The position numbers and the translations under genes were made by a program. Source: Bacilli bacterium (GTDB lineage: Bacteria; Bacillota_I; Bacilli_A; RF39; UBA660). From it: a stretch of 64,000 nucleotides of DNA. Under the pieces are notes generated by a model. It had not been told where the DNA came from. It searched no databases and saw nothing but the letters and a program-made list of their open reading frames with translations. The stretch covers positions 43,620-107,619 of the forward strand of contig JAFWJA010000002.1 of NCBI GenBank assembly GCA_017511805.1, written 5' to 3'. Positions 61,501 through 64,000 of this stretch are shown here, piece by piece (the stretch's first letter is position 1; each line of letters opens with the position of its first letter).

Positions 61501-64000
61501 ATTAACAGGAACAACAGATACATCCGTAACACCAAGTGTTAAAACATATACTGGATTTACAAGTCCAAGTACACAAACAGTAAATATAGATGGAGATGGA
61601 AGTAGAGTAGTAACATATAACTACACAAGAAATAAGTATCAATTAACAATAGAAACACCAGAATATGTAGAAGAAGATAAGAGTGGATCATATTATTATC
61701 AAGAACAAGTATCTATAAAAGCAATAGATAGAGCAGGATATACATTTGCAGGATGGTCAACAGGAGAAACAACAAAAGAAATAACAATAACAATGGGAAC
61801 AAGTGCAATAACAACAAAACCATTATATACAGCAAATACAGATACAGTATATAAGGTAAAACATAGATATGCAAAATTAACAAGTGGATATGATGAAGTA
61901 GAAATAAGTCATACAGGAGAAACAGATAAAACAGTAGAAGCACCATTAAGACCACAAACAGGATTTGTTAATCCAACAGTTCAAACAGTTAAGATTAAAG
62001 GTGATGGAACAGCAAGTGTGACTTATACATATGCAAGAGAAACATATTCATTTAGCATAACAGATAGAACAAACTTAGTAAGTGGTTCTACAGCAAATGG
62101 CACATATCCATATGGAACAGAAATAAGTTTAACAGCAAAAGAAATAAGTGGATACTCATTTAAATGGAGTGATAATAATACAAGTTATTCAAGAACATTC
62201 CCACTAGAAGGCGCAACAACATTATCACTAGTATATACAGCAAATAATTATACAGTAACAGCAAATGGTAATGGTGGTTCTATAAAAACAACCACTGGCT
62301 GGACTGGTTCTGGAGAAACAGCAACAAAGTCGGTAACATATGATCAAACATATGGAACATTACCAGATGCAGAAAGAACAGGATATACTTTAGCAGGATA
62401 TAATACAGCATCAAATGGAAGTGGAACAAATATAACAAGTACAACAAAAGTACAAACAGCAAGTAATCATCCAATATATGCTATATGGATAGGAAATGAT
62501 TTAGTATTTAATGCAGAAACAAGAAATGTAACATTTAGTACAGCAAGTCAAACAATAAATGTTACACCAGCAACAAATGGTACAGGAACATATACATATG
62601 AAAAAACATCAGGAGATTCAGGAATATCAGTATCAAGTACTGGAGTAATAACTATTTCAGCAAACTTAGGTGTAGGAAATCATGATGTATATATAAAAGC
62701 TACCGACAGCAATTCTGGATCAAATAAAACAGCAAAATATACGGTAGCAATAGGACAAAAGAAAGCAACAGTTACATTAGGAACAACACCAACAGTAACA
62801 TATGGCACAAATAGTACAATGACATATACATATGACGGAGATGGAACAGTAACATGTGCAAGTAGTGATACAACAGCAGTAACATGTAGTGTTAATACAA
62901 GTAAAAAAGAGATTACAATAACTCCAGTAAAAGCAACAACAAGTAATGTAACAATAACAGTAAGTGCAGGAAATGGTACAAACTATAGTGCAGCAGATAA
63001 TAAGACAGCAACAATAGCAGGAGTAGGAAGACAAGGAATAGCATTCCCAACATGTGGAAGTAAGACATATAATGCAAGCAGTCAATCGTTATTCGCAGCA
63101 CATACAAGTGGAACATATACAAATAGTGAAATAAGCGGAACAAATGTTGGAAACTACACAGGTGATTTAACACCAACATCAAACTATCAATGGAATAGTG
63201 AAAGTAATACAACAAGTGCAAGAACATTAACATGTTCAATAACACAAGCAGAAACAACAACAACAGCAAGTGCAGTATCACAAACATATAGTGGAAATGC
63301 AGTAACTGGAAATGGAAGTGCAGTATTAAAGAATACAACAACAGCAGCACCAAGTGCAGCATTTACATATACATACTATAATGGAAGTAGTTGTTCAGGA
63401 ACAGCATTAACAAGTGCTCCAATAAACTGGAGAGATGGGGGATATAGTTATAAAGCAACATTAACTGGTACAACAAATTATGCTACAAGTACAAGTGGAT
63501 GTGCAACATTAACTATAAACAAGAAAAAAGCAACAGTTACATTAGGAACAACACCAACAATGACATATGGATCAAATAGTACAATGACATATACATATGA
63601 CGGAGATGGAACAGTAACATGTGCAAGCAGTGATACAACAGCAGTAACATGTAGTGTTAATACAAGCACAAAAGTAATAACATTAACACCAGTAAAAGCA
63701 ACAACAAGTAATGTAACAATAACAGTATCTGCAGGAAATGGTAGCAACTATAGTGCAGCAGATAATAAGATAGCAACAATAGCAGGAGTAGGAAGACAAG
63801 GAATAGCATTCCCAACATGCTCAAGTAAAGTATATAATGCAAGCAGTCAATCGTTATTTGCAGCACATACAAGTGGAACATATACAAATAATGAAATAAC
63901 TGGTACAGATGTAGGCAATTATGTTGGATCATTAACACCAACAGCAAACTATCAATGGAATAGTGGAAGCAATGTAACAAGTGCAAGAGCATTAACATGT
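55559..64000 (+). CDS. Giant secreted repeat protein, 3' partial
   Basis: An open frame of 2814 codons runs off the window. Residues 1-26 are a signal peptide (MKKRVFLLLFLLMFLTNIGVVNA). A beta-rich domain (about 27-148) is followed by NPTTGD (152-157), a membrane helix (160-178) and KKRKK (179-183): the layout of a sortase signal, yet the frame continues through a second hydrophobic stretch (187-202) into the main body. Next come two B-repeat-like modules (about nt 56229-56650), 13 modules of about 137 residues (from 56669), each with Y-K-V-x-H-K-Y-A-K and ITDRTYID motifs, one B-repeat inserted at about 58310-58558, another at about 62246-62490, an Ig-like segment, and 255-residue repeats with MBG/YDG-like strands from about 62762. 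It is a predicted surface adhesin or stalk. Confidence 0.85.
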   Translation, partial: MKKRVFLLLFLLMFLTNIGVVNAASKNIEVTNFKVKEKSGTVLVEAINFSNNILSSNITFNKKDDFVLFEFKVKNNESDQYKIKSIKDNNTNNNISIEYSFDTDFMPKGEYKVVTMKVTYVKQLKNVDKVSLNNLIITLNMENDKEDEIIINPTTGDAILHYLVMLIIALTGLILIIVKKRKKIGKVLMVLAIILLPLGAIAREEYKIEIKFINIDLIGEFEKFNITIDPSNGNDPIVKEVTYGDPIGELPPDPSKEGYDFEGWEDENGEEVTPDTIITGEKEVKAKYTPIKYNITYDLRDGSLPSGKENPEEYTIEDEITLVNPTKEGKTFAGWTGSNGTSLQTRVTISKGSTGNKSYTANYSENGPAMYSVTHKYQNSDLVTYEEDIENLEGAIGTTVSPSLKARTGYKTPEVQSITLGTEENSVTYIYDRESYTFVITDRTYIAEGTTEDGTYIYDTPITVIAIDRPGYDFKWSDGNKELNRTINISENIELTPIYTAKNNTPYKVEHYKQNLNDGEYSLASTQNLEGTTGSKVRPAVNTYEGFKSPLTEEVEIAGDGSTVVVYRYDREIYPFEITDRTNIDESVTTPNGEYPYGTEITIKAEVLPGYDFEWSDGNKNPERTIELTGSTSLTPVYTPKTNIAYKVEHYKMDIGGENYSLAEIENKTGTAGASITPAVKSYKGFTSPETQTTNINGDGSTVVRYDYTRNKYQVTFENPDDIVEGDLSGEYYYGEEIKVTAKDKEDSTFDGWSNGEKKKDITITVSDEDITISPIYTTSTEKTYKIIHKYAKLTGGYEEVTVSSVGTVGSTIPAPRQPKTGFVNPEEQNITITEDGKASVTYTYEREKYSFSITDRENIDSTSTEDGEYLYGTPIIIKANPVEHYTFSWSDGVTDYTRTFNLTESTTLTPVYTPITYDIVFNKNANDATGTMNKQVVSYNEETTLNENTFVRPGYTFVRWNTDSDGSGTPYEDKTPIKNLLLSGTMTLYAEWSANTNTPYKVVHKYAKVMGGYDDEVEPLTGKTDTEITPSVKPREGFITPERQTTTIKGDESTVVEYYYERETFTFTISDRTYIDETVSTPNGTYPYDYPVTLKAINRPGYDFVWSDDETEYERTINIRDSIILGLIYTARTDTPYKVIHKYAKVGEGYDEVEEPFTGTTDTSVTPSVIPRLGFITPSTQTVNIDGDGSRVVTYVYERETYPFSITDRTYIDESVSTPDGTYVYEYPIVIKAVERPGYDFKWNDDNTNYQREFDLVGEAEFTPIYTARTDTAYKVVHKYAKVMGGYDEIENEYTGTTDTSVTPSVIPRLGFITPSTQTVNIDGDGSRVVTYVYERETYPFIITDRTYIDESVTTENGTYVYEYPIVIKAIERPGYDFKWNDDNTNYEREFELVGEAEFTPIYTARTDTAYKVVHKYAKVGEGYDEVEEPFTGTTDTSVTPSVIPRTGFVSPETQTVNINGDGSTVVTYVYERITYSFSITDRTYIDESVTTENGTYVYEYPIVMKAIERPGYDFKWNDNNTNYQREFELVGEAEFTPIYTAREDTAYKVIHKKQKITLDGYEVAETEDLTGTTDTSVTPAVKNYPGFTAPATQTVNIDGDGSRVVTYEYTRNSYTLSFDNSEYVNSTKVAGSYPYETEVTISPKEKVGYTFSKWSNNETSNPYTFKILGDITITPIYTPNTNTPYKVVHRYAKVGGGYDDIEEPFTGTTDTEVTPAVIPRTGFVSPETQTVNIDGDGSRVVTYVYERLTYAFTISDRTYIDETVSTENGTYVYEYPITVKAVNRPGYDFKWSDNDTNYEKEFELNGITTLSTIYTAREDTAYKVVHKYAKVSSGYDEEEEPFTGKTDTSVTPAVKPRTGFTSPSTQTVNINGDGSTVVTYVYERLTYSFSIEDRKYIDETSSTPNGSYVYEYPITVKAVNRPGYDFKWSDDDTNYQKTFDLTGITTLSTIYTARTDTAYTVLHMTQKLDGTYEQREKEELTGTTDTSVTPSVKTYTGFTSPSTQTVNIDGDGSRVVTYNYTRNKYQLTIETPEYVEEDKSGSYYYQEQVSIKAIDRAGYTFAGWSTGETTKEITITMGTSAITTKPLYTANTDTVYKVKHRYAKLTSGYDEVEISHTGETDKTVEAPLRPQTGFVNPTVQTVKIKGDGTASVTYTYARETYSFSITDRTNLVSGSTANGTYPYGTEISLTAKEISGYSFKWSDNNTSYSRTFPLEGATTLSLVYTANNYTVTANGNGGSIKTTTGWTGSGETATKSVTYDQTYGTLPDAERTGYTLAGYNTASNGSGTNITSTTKVQTASNHPIYAIWIGNDLVFNAETRNVTFSTASQTINVTPATNGTGTYTYEKTSGDSGISVSSTGVITISANLGVGNHDVYIKATDSNSGSNKTAKYTVAIGQKKATVTLGTTPTVTYGTNSTMTYTYDGDGTVTCASSDTTAVTCSVNTSKKEITITPVKATTSNVTITVSAGNGTNYSAADNKTATIAGVGRQGIAFPTCGSKTYNASSQSLFAAHTSGTYTNSEISGTNVGNYTGDLTPTSNYQWNSESNTTSARTLTCSITQAETTTTASAVSQTYSGNAVTGNGSAVLKNTTTAAPSAAFTYTYYNGSSCSGTALTSAPINWRDGGYSYKATLTGTTNYATSTSGCATLTINKKKATVTLGTTPTMTYGSNSTMTYTYDGDGTVTCASSDTTAVTCSVNTSTKVITLTPVKATTSNVTITVSAGNGSNYSAADNKIATIAGVGRQGIAFPTCSSKVYNASSQSLFAAHTSGTYTNNEITGTDVGNYVGSLTPTANYQWNSGSNVTSARALTC
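56669..62250 (+). repeat. Tandem coding repeats of about 411 bp (137 residues)
   Basis: Repeat units start (at the Tyr codon of the YKVxHKYAK motif) at 56669, 57077, 57494, 57911, 58559, 58970, 59381, 59792, 60203, 60617, 61028, 61439 and 61850. The spacing is exactly 411 bp for eight of the intervals from 58559 onward, except one of 414; earlier ones are 408-417. The interval of 648 bp at 57911-58559 contains one inserted B-repeat. Central units are the most alike at the DNA level. Confidence 0.9.
62762..64000 (+). repeat. Coding repeat of 765 bp (255 residues), second copy partial
   Basis: The unit starting at 62762 (KATVTLGTTPTVTYG) recurs at 63527 (KATVTLGTTPTMTYG) with long near-identical DNA stretches, including CASSDTTAVTCSVNTS and GRQGIAFPTC. 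The second copy is cut by the window end. Each unit has a regular set of Cys residues. Confidence 0.9.

Noticed and set aside
62777..63998. Several minus-strand open frames rich in Leu, Cys or Tyr
   Set aside because: They are shadows of the Thr/Ser/Ala-rich coding repeats on the plus strand.
56669..64000. Regular DNA repeats as a CRISPR array or satellite
   Set aside because: The units are 411 and 765 bp long, continuous in one reading frame, and lack spacers.

Overview
The window comes from an AT-rich, low-GC Gram-positive bacterium of the Bacilli, most likely an uncultured gut lineage with a small genome (RF39-like or Erysipelotrichia-like). The evidence is the strong A/T-ending codon use, AGGAGG-type ribosome sites, sigma-A promoters (often the extended TGnTATAAT form), and homologues of Bacillus YunB, YutD, UPF0736, YdjI, NrnA and UppP. 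The genetic code is standard: tryptophan is TGG, and TGA ends several genes (for example 19065-19067, 36368-36370 and 49735-49737), so this is not a code-4 mycoplasma. The lineage is an inference; no rRNA or tRNA gene is visible.

Layout. (1) 1-15411: four tandem paralogous secreted cysteine peptidases of the papain family. Each has a lectin-like region, InlB-type B-repeats and a C-terminal dockerin; the first is cut by the window start. (2) 15494-19067: rhodanese, DedA-type membrane protein, RmuC, UppP on the minus strand, a small membrane protein and a UPF0736-like protein. (3) 19154-30988: a small TasA/camelysin-like protein, then a 3748-residue adhesin that itself begins with a TasA-like domain. 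(4) 31063-41802: an 11-gene Wzx/Wzy-type exopolysaccharide or capsule operon with phosphoglycosyl transferase, glycosyltransferases, polymerase, epimerase, acetyltransferase, nitroreductase, heparinase-like lyase and flippase. (5) 41863-44736: a second TasA-like protein, a SipW-type Ser/His signal peptidase with a large membrane extension, and a DUF5305-like protein. (6) 44798-55376: housekeeping and hypothetical genes (lipoprotein, D,D-carboxypeptidase, pseudouridine synthase, ferredoxin, YunB, YutD, acetate kinase, NrnA, SPFH protein). (7) 55559 to the window end: an open-ended giant repeat protein of at least 2814 residues, with 13 repeats of about 137 residues followed by repeats of 255 residues.

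How the parts may work together. Regions 3 to 5 look like a biofilm-matrix or cell-surface island. In B. subtilis the tapA-sipW-tasA fibre operon and the eps polysaccharide operon act together; here equivalent functions sit side by side, with two small TasA-like subunits and a giant TasA-headed adhesin as candidate SipW substrates on either side of a complete polysaccharide operon. UppP next door would recycle the lipid carrier that operon uses. The dockerin peptidases and the terminal giant protein add further surface or secreted machinery. Joint function is inferred from context.

No gene-free stretch longer than about 300 bases exists; intergenic gaps hold promoters and hairpin terminators. 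No CRISPR array, insertion sequence, prophage, tRNA or replication origin was found.
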